Assembly: GCA_009760885.1 (NCBI GenBank)
Contig: CM019721.1
Coordinates: 15,315,696-15,379,695 of the forward strand
DNA length: 64,000 nt
Direction of reading: 5' to 3'
Source of the DNA: Achatina immaculata
Lineage: Eukaryota; Mollusca; Gastropoda; Stylommatophora; Achatinidae
Both the position numbers and the translations under genes were made by a program. Below are positions 34,322 through 46,072 of the stretch, piece after piece (positions within the stretch are counted from its first letter, which is position 1; every line of letters starts with the position of its first letter). The notes beneath the pieces were generated by a model. The model had not been told where the DNA came from, did no database searches, and was given only the letters and a program-made list of their open reading frames with translations.

Positions 34322-34845
34322 TAATAACTTATACAAATGAGACGGCTCCAACAGCACTCTGAGATCATCACTGACAATAGAGTCATACTCACGGCCCCCA
34401 CATCTCAGTCATAACATTTATCATTTCAAGGCAACGGACAAGGCCCCCTAGTATACAACAGTGCTTCCGGTCATAGACGAGACACCAACTAACTAAGAAA
34501 AATTATAAACACATTCACGGTTACCTGTCTACCCTTCACGTGATCAACTACGTTTTACATCCACCCGAGAACTACGAACGGAGTTTAATCATTGCAACCG
34601 GCCGCGTTACGACAACCAGAACCCGTCCGTTCACATAAGTATGTACCGTGAGAAGTGTTCAGTGTTTAATTATGTGTTTAGTGAATTAAGACGTTGAACT
34701 GCATAATTTGTCATATTGTAACTTTTCATTATCATACTTCATAAATGCACAAATTTTTACTTTTTATTTATAGACACTGAAATGTGATTTCTATGTTTTT
34801 GTGTGTGGAGTACGTGTTTGTGCTGCTCAGTGCATGTGATTTATA

Positions 34846-36070
34846 TGTTAAAAAAAACGCAACAAACTCGATGTTGCGATTTAAACTGAAGTTTGTTGAT
34901 CAAACAAGGGCAAAGTGCCTGAAATGTTCACTTGGACATCAACTTCACGTGCTGACCTGAATTGTACTCAACAGATGATTTGTGGGCGCAGAAAATCGAC
35001 ACTAGTCAAAACAGCATTTTTGATAATAACTCATGACATGTTCACGAGAATTCCTTGAAACTTACTGCACACAAAACTCACTGACCATGTTACTGAATGC
35101 CTATAAAAGGTTGACACTCTTGGAATCAATTCATTTGAAAATTCATTGCGCAGGTATGGCTTATCTCACTACAGAACAACGATTCATCATCATTGGACGT
35201 TTGCAGACTGTACAGTCACAAAATGTAGTGACCAGACAATTTAATGTGGTTAGAAGCATCATTAGTCGCCTTTGGAGACGATTTCAAGAAACTGGCTCAG
35301 TTGCAGACCGGCCGCGAAGTGAAAGACCCATAGTCACAACTCCTGCCGAAGATCGCTTCATACGACTGCGTCACCTCAGGAATCGATTTGCATCTGCGTT
35401 CTCAACAGTCCAGTCAACGGCAGCAGCTCGTCGAATTTCATATCACACGGTCAGGAACCGACTGCATGACGCTGGTCTTTGGGCTAGAAGAACCTACAGA
35501 GGTCCTGTTTTTACGGATCGGCATCGCAAGAACCGACTGCAGTGGGCGAACCAGCATCGTGAATGGACCGTTGCGAATGATTGGAGAAGTGTTTGGTTTA
35601 GTGATGAATCATTCTTTCTGCTCCAGCTACACGATAGACAGAGAAAAGTTTACCGCAGAATCCATGAGCGCTACGCCCAGAACTACTTGGATGAGGCTCC
35701 TCCACATGGTTGTGGAAACTTGATGGGAAGAAGTGACCTGGAGGAAATTGAAAGACGCCTGAATGCCCAACGATACGTCGCTGAAATTCTTCGTCAGCCA
35801 TCCCACAACAACAGATCCACCGGCTAATCGGATCCATGTCAAGGAGATGTCGTTCTCTGATACAGGCAGAAGCCTCATACACCTTACTGGAACGGAGACC
35901 GCAGTCGCAAAGAATAAAAGTCCAAGCCAAACATAATTTCATTGTTAAAATCTTAAAATTCTTCATAAAATAGACTGAAACATTAATTCTGTAAAATAAA
36001 ACTTTGATACAAGTTTTAAATTTGGTGTCGATTACGACTACAGTAGTGTTGCGTTTCTTTTTTTAAACAG
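34846..36070 (+). mobile_element. Tc1-like DNA transposon, deletion derivative
   Basis: Terminal inverted repeats TGTTAAAAAAAACGCAACA and, on the other strand from 36070, TGTTTAAAAAAAGAAACGC. It interrupts repeat R at a TA site; copy A reads straight through (GATTTATAATG). It encodes the broken transposase listed separately. Confidence 0.85.
35156..35827 (+). pseudogene. Tc1-like transposase, catalytic core partly deleted
   Basis: From ATG 35156 the protein reads M-A-Y-L-T-T-E-Q-R, a bipartite helix-turn-helix DNA-binding region (to about residue 120), then V-W-F-S-D-E-S-F-F with the first catalytic aspartate. After G-C-G-N the family's V-M-V-W-G-G segment is lost. N-A-Q-R-Y-V-A-E-I-L-R-Q is followed directly by the C-terminal tail, so the second aspartate and the final glutamate are deleted. 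The frame is open to 35827 but the enzyme cannot be active. The longer upstream extension to 35033 is unlikely to be used. Confidence 0.85.
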
Positions 36071-36231
36071 TATATAATGATTTGCTATGTTCATTTTTCA
36101 TTATCACCGTTGAGTCACCATGGTTTAATTTATTGTCATCGTACCATTTCATATTTGCACTCTATGTTTTATATATTGGGCGCAGACTATATATGCAAAT
36201 ACGAGGGGAAGTCACTAAGTAACTCGCAAAT

Positions 36232-38997
36232 CTCGCTCTCTCTCTCTCTCTCTCTCTCTGAACCTTAAGTGCCCAGGGCACATGGGGCTTCCGCAAGGGT
36301 TTTCCACAAATGCCTGTCCTTTGCCGTTTTTTCTGTTCTTGCCCAGGTGAGCCCTCTATTGCTCAACATCCTTTCTGTTGTTCTTCTCCATGTCTCTTTT
36401 GGTCTACACTTACTTCTGTTCCCCTGTGGTGTCAATCTTAGTGCTGTTTTTGTTAGTGAGTTCTCAGTCATTCGGATCACATGTCCCAACCATCGCCAGC
36501 GTCTTTCCTCAATAATTGCTGTCAGTGGCTTCATCTGCATTTGTGTCTACAAGATGTTATTTCTTATGGTGTTTGGCCAAAATATTTTTCTAATTCTTCA
36601 TAAACATTTAGTCTTGAAAGAATTCAACTTGTTTTCTATTGTTTTGGTGATTTTCCAGCATTCACTTCCATAGAGTAGTACGCTTATAATATTAAATATC
36701 CTGATTTTCGTATTTATGAAGGATTCACTTCTGTTTGTACCATAAAGCTGCTGGAGGTATGTTTTCTCCACAGATCACTTTGCACTGAAAACCCTCGTAT
36801 AGGGCTTTGATTACATTTACTGTCTTATGGGGGAGGCTATGCCATCTTAGGATTTTCCACAGTGCATCTCTGTTGACACTGTCAAAGGCTTTCTCAAAAT
36901 CTATAAACAATGCATATGTTGTGCTATGCCACTCATTTGCCTATCTAATATTTGTCTAAGTACAAATATGTGGTCTATGCATGCTCTTCCTTTCCTACAT
37001 CCTGTGCCTGCTCTTTCCGAAGTTTTCCTTCAAGTGCTGGTACAATTCTGTTGATGATTATTCTGCAAAATACTTTATTGGTGAGTGGCAGTAGGGTAAT
37101 GCATCTCCAGTTCCCACAATCTCTGAGGTCACCCTTCTTTGGTAGTTTTACTATAAGCTCAGTTTTCCACTCCTCCTTTCTAGATCCCAAATTTGTTGTA
37201 ATATCCGGCAAAGTTGTTTTGGTGTTTCTGTTTCTTCTGCTTTCAACATCTCAGCAGTCACTTCATATTCACCTGGTGCCCTGTCTAATTTTAGCTTCTT
37301 TAACGCCTCCTTTATTTCACTTATTGTTATTTGTCCTATATTGATGTTTAGTTCAGTTTTTGCTTCAGGTATTGTTTGTGCTGCTTGTGTTCTGTTTAGT
37401 AGGGTGTTAAAGTGTTCCCTCCATCTTTCAATTTTCTTCACTGACCAGTTGTCCCTTTTGTGTCCTTACTGCACTCTCACATCTTGTGCTGAAGTTACCT
37501 GTCAACTGCTTTGTGATTTTGTATATGGTTTTCATGTCATATGCTGCATATGTTGCTTTCTCTGCTGCTTCTGCTAAGCTGTCATATTACTGACGTTTAT
37601 CTTGACGGCATGATTCCTTCACTTCTTTGTCTTTTTGTGCATAATTACTTAAAACTTGTTCTTTAAGCCGTTGTGATATGGTGCTCAGAAATTTTTTCTT
37701 CATTTCTTTTCTTTGCTCTATCTTTTCTCATGTGGTCTTGCTTATCCATTCCTATTTTCTCCGTTTCCGATATCCAAGCACCTCTTTTGTTGTTTCCTGT
37801 AGTCTTTTATTGAACTCTAGTATGGACATTTCTGCTTCGTCTTGTAGTACACTGAAGCGGGTATTAAATACTATTGAGAATTCATTTTTTTTTTTTAGCT
37901 GGTCTTTCCGTGTTCTTGTTTCAATACGTATCTTTCTGTGTTCTCCGATTTTGGCTTTCCTTAATGTTAGTTTTATTTTTGCTACCAGAAGGTTGTGATC
38001 ACTTCCTACATCTGCTCCTTTCCTTGCTCGCACATCTTGTAGTGACCGTTTCCACTTGTTGTTTATTAGTATGTGATCGATTTGGTTTTCTATGGTTTTA
38101 TCTGGGGACCTCCAAGTCACTTTATGGATGTTTTTATGTTGGAAAATTGTCTCTCCAACGGTCATCATGTTTTCTTCACAGAAACTGCACAGTATTTCTC
38201 CATTCTGATTTATTTCTCCGATTCCTTCTCTTCCCATGATTCTTCTTCTATCTTAATTTCCTTAACCTACTTTTGCATTGAACTCGTCCAAGAGGAGTAG
38301 CATATCATGCTTGGGTATTGTTTCTACTGTTGCTTGGAGGCTGTTGTAAAAATCTTCTTTTAATTCCTCTTCAGCTGCTTCTGTTGATGCATAACAAACT
38401 ATAATAGACAGCTTCGTGAATCTTGAGTTGAAGCGTGCATATAATAATCTCTCATTTATAGGGGTCCATTTCAGCAATGCTCTTGATGCTTCTTTTGTTA
38501 TAAACAATGCTACTCCTCCTTCATGATGATATTCTTTAGCTTACCGTACTATTGTATCATGTGTGTGCTGTGTTGTTAGTTTCCTTCTGCCTTGTCCTGT
38601 CCATCTTGCTTCTTGTATTCATAGTATGTCTAGTTTGTATTTGTGCATTTCCTTGATGGTTTGTGCTATTTTCCAGTCTGGTTAAGTGCTCTTACATTCC
38701 AGCTGTCTATTTGCATCTTGTGTTTAGGTTCCAGGAGGTCTGCAGTTGGACTGGGGACTTCCAATGGCTGGCTTTCATCCACAACCTTCATTGGCTCAGT
38801 TTCCTGATAAGCATTTCTCCTTCCACCTGGATTTGTTTTTCCCTTGCTTCTGTTTCTGTAGCAGTCTGATAGTTTTTTTTACCAGATAGGGTTGCTGGCC
38901 CTATGCCGAACCCTCCTTAGTCGCCTTTTACGATCATGCGTTTTAGAGTACAGTGGTCCTATTCTTTGCAGATCCCGGGTACCACACGGGGGAATTA
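36232..38997 (-). mobile_element. LINE-F, RTE-type, RT core deleted
   Basis: The minus strand has a 5' region with a G-G-C-G-A-C-T-A-type segment and an invertebrate RTE-like leader (38880-38990), endonuclease (38507-37752), RT finger (37441-36975), the first catalytic palm motif M-F-I-D-F-E-K-A-F-D-S-V (36910) and then an abrupt jump near 36740 to the C-terminus. The second palm motif (x-A-D-D) is therefore missing. The C-terminus R-R-W-R-W-L-G-H-V and L-T-W-A-R-T-E-K-T-A-K-D-R is classic RTE. The 3' tail is a GA/CT run. The hexamer GCAAAT at 36226-36231 and 38998-39003 flanks the insertion. Confidence 0.85.
37752..38507 (-). pseudogene. LINE-F APE-type endonuclease
   Basis: Frame 38262-38507 contains V-C-Y-A-S-T-E-A-A and P-K-H-D-M-L-L-L-L-D-E-F-N-A-K-V-G (the D-x-N motif, with E replacing the usual second position). 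Frame 37752-38237 begins M-G-R-E-G-I and contains T-W-R-S-P-D, N-Q-I-D-H-I and G-A-D-V-G-S-D-H-N-L-L, the remaining endonuclease motifs. The two are separated by a frameshift near 38240. This domain would nick target DNA for LINE-F integration. Confidence 0.8.
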
Positions 38998-39072
38998 GCA
39001 AATGCCTGTTACAAAAAAACTAAATGAGACAGTAATTTAAAAACTTATAATTTTTGAACCTACATTATTCTC

Positions 39073-40268
39073 CTATTTCTCAACGTAATCGCCACCAACA
39101 TTGATACATTTGTCCCATCGCGTAATCAGTGATGCAATACCCATGGCGTAAAAAACGAGAGTCCAATTTCTGAACCATTTTTTTCACTTCTGTTTCCACC
39201 TCTTCGTCACTCGAGAATCTTCTCCCGCCAAGGTGATTTCTGAACGGACCAAACAAGTGAAAATCACTTGGAGCTAAGTCAGAACTATAGGGTGGATGTT
39301 CAAGAACTTCTCAACGCAACTGGCTAATTTTCTCTTGGATTAACCGAGCCGTATGTGGTCTGGCAGTGTCATGAAGGAGAAGCAGACCCCTAGTCACGAA
39401 ACCAGGACGTTTTCTTAGAACTGCATCCCGTAGCATCGACATAACGTCACAGTAAGATACAGAATTCGAACTGTCACCATACTTCTGGAACTTGGTTAAC
39501 AACACTCCTTGATAATCCCAGAACACTCCAAGCATAACCTTCCCCCTCAGAAGGCGTAATCTTGAATTTTTTTGCTCATGACGATGACGAGTGTTTCCAT
39601 TGCATTGAGGCAGGTTTTGTTTCGGGTTGGTAGTGGTGCACCCAAGAATCGTCTCCAGTAATAATCCTTTGGAGCATGTCTTTGGAGAATGCCTTTGGAG
39701 CATGTCTTTGGACCATGTCTTACGTGCGTAATGACAGAGATGCTGCAATGACAAACCAAATCGGTTCATTTTGTATTCATCATTCAGATCGCTGGGTACC
39801 CAAGTGAGCAAACTTTCCGAAAATTCAATTGCTCATGCACTATTCTGTAGGCTAAGTCATGTTAACATCCGATTGCACTTGCTACACTGTCTATCGTTAC
39901 TTGTTTATCAGCTCTGATAATCTCATTCATACGTTTCACAGTAGCTTCTGTTGCAATCTGAACAGGAGGCCAAGTCGGAATTTGTCAACAATTTCGGTGC
40001 GATCCCTGAGAAAATTCTTTTACCCATGTATAGACTGCTTCACGTGATAAACACTTTTCAGCATAAACTGTAATCTTTTCCTTCTTCACATGATAAACAC
40101 TTTTCAGCATAAACTGTAATCTTTTCCTTCTTCACGTGATAAACACTTTTCAGCATAAACTGTAATCTTTTCCTTATGAATGTCCTCAACTGAATGTCCT
40201 TTAGCCCACAAAAATCGCACTACACTTCTCTGTTCTTCTTTGGTACACACTAACAGTTGGGTAGCCAT
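39073..40268 (-). pseudogene. Mariner X transposase
   Basis: Starts at 40268 with M-A-T-Q-L-L-V and F-L-W-A-K-G-H-S-V-E-D-I-H (first helix-turn-helix). The frame is then disturbed by a 46-bp tandem triplication. The catalytic region is readable: V-F-W-D-Y-Q-G (39500) and L-L-H-D-T-A-R-P-H-T-A (39340) carry the first and second aspartates, and D-L-A-P-S-D-F-H (39260) the third, as in the DD34D mariner family. The C-terminus R-R-F-S-S-D-E-E-V follows. A short tandem duplication at 39675-39720 also disrupts it. Confidence 0.8.
40038..40175. repeat. 46-bp tandem triplication inside the mariner transposase
   Basis: Three nearly identical 46-bp units starting CTTCACGTGATAAACAC (40038, 40084, 40130); the second differs by CACATG for CACGTG. 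As 46 is not a multiple of three, each unit shifts the frame. Confidence 0.95.
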
Positions 40269-40397
40269 TTTGTTATTGCTTTGCGCATGCGCACGTAATT
40301 CCCAGCGCCCCCTACATACATCTATTATAACGTTGGATAATGCTACTTTCGAATGATATATTTATATACTACCTGATTAACTGCCACTAATAAAATA

Positions 40398-41826
40398 GAG
40401 GCACTAGAAGAGACAGGAATAAAAATAATAACCAAGTTACTGAATGACATTTACAACAGTGGTTATATTCCTAGTGACCTGATTAAGTCCACGTTTATAG
40501 CACTACCAAAGAAACCAGGTGCAAAGGAATGTGATGACCACCGGACTGTCAGCCTCTCATGTCACATTACGAAGCTACTTCTGAGAATCATTATGAGAAG
40601 AACAAGGAAAAAGATAAAAATGGAAATAGCAGATGAACAGTTTGGATTTGTTGAAGGAAAGGGAACAGACAATGCCATTTATGCTTTACGAACACTAACA
40701 GAAAGAGCTTTAGAAGTACAGAAAGATCTCTACTTATGCTTCATTGATTACACCAAGGCATTTGACAAGGTGAAACATAATGAAATTATTAAAATGCTTG
40801 AAGACATCAATATAGACGGCAAAGACCTGAGGATTTTAAAACATCTATACTGGCAGCAAGAAGCAGCAATTCGAGTTGAAAATAGAACTGGAAAATATCA
40901 ACCTATAAAACAAGGGGTGCGACAAGGATGTGTACTATCTCCAGACCTTTTTTCTCTGTATAGTGAGAATATTCTAAGAACAATCATCACAGAACCAGCA
41001 TAAAAATTGGAGGATACAATATTAACAACCTTCGGTATGCTGACGACACAGTACTGATAGCTGAGAACCAACAAGACCTGCAAAATCTCTTGGATAAAGT
41101 GGCCAAAGAAAGTGAACAGAAAGGCCTTACTTTGAACATCAAAAAAGACAGAGACTATGGTTATATCTAAGAAACAGAATCCACCAGCATGCAGTATTAA
41201 ATTAAACGGAACTATTCTAAAGCAGGTGCAGAAATTCAAATACCTTGGAGCAGTAATAACTTCAGATGGGAAATGCAGAGCAGAAATTAGGAACAGAATA
41301 GGCCAAGCAAAGACTGCATTTCTGAGAATGAGAAACATATTAACCATCACATCCTTATCAATGAATGTTAGAAAACGAGTCCTAAAATGCTATATTGAAC
41401 CTATCTTGTTATATGGAAGTGAATCATGGACAATAGGCAAGTCTGCACAAAAATCATTGGAAGCAGCAGAAATGTGGTCTATTAGAAGAATGTTGCGAAT
41501 CCCCTGGACAGCAAAAATAACTAATGAAGAATGTATGAGAAGAGCTAGCGAGACCAAAAACCTTGTCAAAAAAGATAAGAGAGAGACAATGTACTTTCAT
41601 AGGACATGCAATGATAAGAGGGGGCATTGAAAATATTATAACAATAGGAAAAATAGAAAGGAAGAAGATCAAGAGGAAGACCAAGAGAAATGATACTGGA
41701 CAGTCTGACGGGATGGTGTTAGAGGAGATCACCAACTGAACTGATAGCCTGCATGAAGGATCGTGTACTCTAGAGAAGCATAATAGCCAACGCCAGTCGG
41801 CACGGCACATGATGATGATGATGATG
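40398..41826 (+). mobile_element. LINE-E copy 2, 5' truncated, inside mariner X
   Basis: Frame 40593-41003 has the RT finger and palm ([23 protein letters not shown] and [10 protein letters not shown]). R-Y-A-D-D-T-V-L-I-A-E follows in another frame near 41030. Frame 41157-41630 is the thumb and C-terminal region (Y-L-G-A-V-I-T-S-D-G-K, L-L-Y-G-S-E-S-W-T-I). The tail is five to six ATG units (41808-41826). AATAAAATA flanks it on both sides (40389-40397 and 41827-41835). At least three frameshifts make it inactive. Confidence 0.85.
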
Positions 41827-42500
41827 AATAAAATATTTAAATTTCCGAGTTACTTAGTGACTTCCCCTCGCATATATGAATAATAAAATGTGTGAATTGG
41901 CAAGTTAGCTCCTATATTGTATTAAGGGAGTGTGGCCAGTTCTAAATTAATGATGTAACTGTATTACAAGACTTAAATGTAGATAAGTGATTAGTTAAGG
42001 GTGTCACTTGGAGTGCCGTTTTTTTTTTGGTTGTTTCATGCTGATGTGTCATGGCATGCTCATATTTCTCGTGCGTGGTATTTAATTGCTGTGGAGAGAC
42101 TTGTGTGTTTATATGTAATCTGATGTAAACGTGTGTTGTGTCTAGTGTTGTCAATAAACCAACATTTAATTTTTCCTGGATCAAATTTATCCATTTTAAG
42201 TACTTAATTATTGTTGGAGGAGTTAGAGAATGACTGAGACGATAAGTTCATTTTTCCAGACAGAAAGGTTATTTAGTGGAATTTATATAGACACCAGGTG
42301 ACAGAGGAAAAGAACCTGGGTAGGATCGTCAGGTAATTGAGAATGTTCCAAGCACAGCTGTACTTCATTGGGCAACCATCGCATTATATTAGGTTAGCGA
42401 TTTAAGCCATGAGCACTGGAGAGAAGCTCCATTTAACGGCCATTGACGACAATTGACGGTAATAAAGAATGACTAACGTTGAAAGATGAAGAAGCGAGAG

Positions 42501-45260
42501 TTGAAGGAGAGCGTGACAGAATTCTGTAGTAAAGAGACAGTAGAATTTTTGTTAGTCTAAGGGGCCGAATTCTTAAAAGATGCAGATTTGCTTCCTCTGT
42601 TAGCAACTGTTCACTTTGTGACTCTGGATTTTTCTCACCAAAAAGTCTAAAAATAACAAACTCAAGTGTCAAGAAGTTAGGTACTGAGTGTAAAGTGCAC
42701 GGAATATATGATTTTTAGGTTAGTGGAAAGTTAAATTATGGGAACACAGTTGTCAAACTTTGGGTGACAGAGAGTGTTGTCTCAGTCTTGCGAACTCGCA
42801 CAGAGATTACGTGTTTTGTGAGAACCGAAGGTCATGGAACAATGTCTGTTCACGGAAAACTGACCATCACGAGGAAAATCCTCTGGAAGTATGAGAGAAA
42901 TTGCGAGTAATACGTATAAAAGAGAATGAGAGAGACCTTGGGGAAAGATTATGATGAGGATTATTGAGACATGATTTGTCAGTTCGGCCCAGTGGTTTTC
43001 AAAATGTAGGGGCTAGAACTTAGCTTTTTTCGTTAGGACAATTTTGTAGTTGTTTTATTGGTGGTCCTTTTGGGACACTTAGAGTGAGTCAACGTTAGGT
43101 TGCTTTACTGACAGACATGTTCCTATTCTAGTGTTAGTATGTTTCTTCCAACATGTAATACTGGAATGTGTGGATTTCCCAGTTGTTGTGGTGTTTCGTG
43201 AGGGTGTAAGTATGGAAAATTTTCATACAGTTGTAGAATTCTAGGTCTTTCCTTCCACGTGGCAGTCCATGTCTTGCCGGGAGTTGACTATTGTTTTGTA
43301 TGGTCGCCCTACCATATTGGCAGTTTTTTCCCTCATCCTCATAATTCATCGTCTATTTTCTTATTCAATAAATTCGTGCCATGAGATTTTAAACCATATT
43401 CTTGGTTATTCCTCACACCGTGAGATGTTATGTTGGAAGCTTGCAGACTTTACTCCAGTACTGTTGTTGTCTAGTGGAGGCAGGAGAATGCCTGGGATGT
43501 TATGTGTTTCTAGGAGACTATAGAAACAATACTTGAAGATTCATAGATCAATCTACTTAAACTTGATCTGGAGAATAAACTAACTATCAATCAATAGACA
43601 CCTTGTTAACAACAGTAATCCACACATACAGGCTAATACTAGTTAAATTGACCTTGGACAGTTTTACTTTCACAGGCCTGTTAGATTTGCTCGAGAAGGG
43701 TTGCCTTGGTGGGACATACATAACTGTGAAACCTACAATGAATACATGGTTTTGAATACAATGATGCTAATGTGTTTGCATGCAATATCTGATAACCAGT
43801 GACTATATACTCGTACTGTAGTATTTTCACTGCTGTATCTTCATTTTGAAAATACTGCTTATTTTAAAACTGGTTAGTTACGCTGCTTAGTATAGATCCA
43901 ACTCTGGTATGTTTTAGTACATCTTGCTGAAACCACGTGATAAGTAATCATTTTGCTTTAAGCATTCATTGTAAATAATACAAACCAGAAACAGTATCGT
44001 CTTTACAAATGTGTTTTATTATCCGAAGAAAAAAAATTTTTCATCAAGTCTATGAATGCTAACTTCTTATTTTCACTTGATTCAACCTACGATACATCGT
44101 GCAATATAACGTGGGATATAACTTAGTATGTATGACTTAATACATCAGTTAACATAACAATATACAACAGTATTTCACCGAACAAAAGAAAGAAATACTA
44201 ACACTTTAGTGGCTATTACAATAATATTTTCATTTGGAGACAAAAAAGTATGCCTCCTTGATTGAACATCATTAGTTAACAATAACATATGAGAATATAC
44301 CAAGAAAATTTCCCCCGAACAACACAAAACAAAATTCCCTACTATTTCGTGACCCATTAACAATATATAATTTATTAGAAGACAAATTCTGAATGAATGA
44401 ATAATATCACATATATATTTAACACAAAATTCAACTAAGCCATCAGTTTTATCAAAGTAAATGAGTATCGATTCACCTTGTAGTGTGGCTACGAAACAGA
44501 GGTTTTAGTATCTTATCCAAGTCGACTTTTCGTAAAACGTAACCTATGCAAAAGCAGCCCGCAAAATTATACCGACAAAAATAAGACTTGATGATGTTAT
44601 ATGAAGCATGCCTTTCATCACCTCGTTTTTTTGAGTACCACTAGCTCTTTCTCCTTGACTTTTCTAACAAATTCCTGCTTTCCTCTGGTTCATCGTGGGC
44701 ACCTTCCTTCTCTTCATGTGTTACTGGTGCTCTAACTGTTTATTTTCTAACTTGATGGCATTTTTTTGAGTCATTGAAATGTCTTGTATTGTTTTCCCTT
44801 GTGAATTTTATACTATCAGTCTATCTACCAACATGTCTTTCATTATTATGAGATTTTTTTAAATTTAACGCGATTATCTTTTTTTTCTCCGACTATTTGC
44901 TCATTGGCTCAGTAATGGTCTTTATCCATAATTTATAGCACTCAGATGAGTTACTACAGACTATCTCCAGCTCCTGACACATCTGTATCTTTTATGCTCA
45001 CAGTTTCGGTGTTGACGTCAGTATCCATTTGATGTATTTTTCTGTGTTTATGGTCTGTCCCTTTCTCCTTAAGTGGATATTTGTCTTTAATCTCGATACA
45101 CTCACAACGGTTAGTGGGAATATCCAAAGACAGCTGCTGATTCACTCTAACTCTAATCCGTCAACAGCGACAGGTGGTCATTCACCCTGGTCAATGAATA
45201 AAGGCAACAATTAATTCACTCTAATCAGTGAACATTGTTAAGAGAAGCCAATTTAGTGGG
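42501..45260. other. Long interval without recognised repeat or coding frame
   Basis: AT-rich, low in recognisable TEs compared with the rest of the window. If the exon at 46073-46272 is real, 44.0-46.07 kb could hold the 3' untranslated region of the GPCR gene, but no polyadenylation signal can be assigned with confidence. Confidence 0.3.
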
Positions 45261-45369
45261 TATAAAATCCCTTGAGGAGGCTGAAAGACTCGCAGAGAAC
45301 AGGAAAACTTGGCAACTGTGCGAGCACTATGTGCTGTTTAACGGCACGGGAAGGATGTAAAATGTAAGA
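45261..45369 (+). mobile_element. LINE-A 3' tail fragment, plus strand
   Basis: The same tail as 18956-19077 but in the opposite orientation (GGCACGGGAAGGATGTAA and ATGTAAG at its end). No clear duplication seen. Confidence 0.7.
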
Positions 45370-45398
45370 ATCAGTGAAATAACTACAGATGATACAAT

Positions 45399-45401
<3 letters not shown>

Positions 45402-45436
<35 letters not shown>
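45402..45436 (+). repeat. CT microsatellite
   Basis: About 17 CT units. Confidence 0.95.
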
Positions 45437-45438
<2 letters not shown>

Positions 45439-46072
45439 ACGCTACATTGTTTGAGATGGTTAGTTTGAGATGGTATACGATCTTAATTGTTATAATATTC
45501 ATACGAAGATAACTCATGAGAGGATAAGCTGTCATAATTGTTCGTTCATACTCTCTCTTATGTGTGTCTCTCGTCTCTTTAGAGCGTGTCTCTCTCAGTT
45601 AACTACCAACTGTCTCTTAGCCCATAAATCTGTCGATACCCATTACACATTTCCAATGTCAACCATCTGTATCATGGCGATTCAAGAGTGCAGTCTCTAA
45701 TGACTTTTTCCTCTTATATTTTCCTATCACATTCTAATCATTCTGGTTCGAGATTACCCTTTAGTCTTTGACAATGCCCAGTTAGGCAGAGGTCCACTTG
45801 TGCTCTCAGCTCTGTAGGATTATATCAACATTAAGTTACAAAACATCACACACTCATTTTCTGGATGAACAGAAAATGATGATCAGTTTTTTTTTGGTTT
45901 TTTTTTTGTAAATGTGATTATAGAAAGCGTGGGCATCGATTGCTTCCGATCAAATATTATAGACAATTTCCAGTCTTGAACCACGGATGAAGTACATGTC
46001 CTCTTCATCATAGCTTCTTTTACCATTTTCCAAGTGTCTCTCTCCCTTGCTGAATCCACAATTTTTTTCACT

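Larger units (their letters stand above)
31489..34635. mobile_element. Solo-LTR-like insertion, itself split by a mariner
   Basis: Begins TGTAAAAT and ends GTTCACA (TG...CA), flanked by the 4-mer TAAG on both sides (31485-31488 and 34636-34639). Copy A has a single TATA at this position, so the empty site aligns base for base. Subtracting the inner mariner (32477-34321) leaves about 1.3 kb of noncoding sequence, a plausible solo LTR. Its left part repeats GGTGCTA(T/C)TCTGTGTCG twice. No gag or pol is present, so the superfamily is unknown. Confidence 0.6.
36201..41870 (-). mobile_element. Mariner X, carrying two LINE insertions
   Basis: Inverted terminal repeats of about 26 bp lie at 36201-36226 (ACGAGGGGAAGTCACTAAGT onward) and 41846-41870 (reverse complement). 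Removing LINE-F (36232-38997) and LINE-E (40398-41826) leaves about 1.46 kb, the size of a mariner plus the extra tandem units noted below. The transposase is on the minus strand at 39073-40268. Repeat R copy A lacks it. Confidence 0.8.
31199..42500 (+). repeat. Repeat R, copy B, split into four pieces by nested insertions
   Basis: Pieces at 31199-31488, 34636-34845, 36071-36200 and 41871-42500 align in order with copy A (14020-15312). The three gaps are a solo LTR (31489-34635), a Tc1 element (34846-36070) and a mariner (36201-41870). All of these are absent from copy A, so copy A shows each empty site. Confidence 0.85.

Noticed and set aside
39030..40375. Mariner X bounded by CAG-type inverted repeats at 39030 and 40375
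   Set aside because: The similarity is weak. The long perfect-looking inverted repeats at 36201 and 41846, supported by the empty site in repeat R and by two LINE duplications, define the element better.
43134..45214. Short open frames in the quiet interval as a second host gene
   Set aside because: No family motif and no consistent pairs of splice sites.
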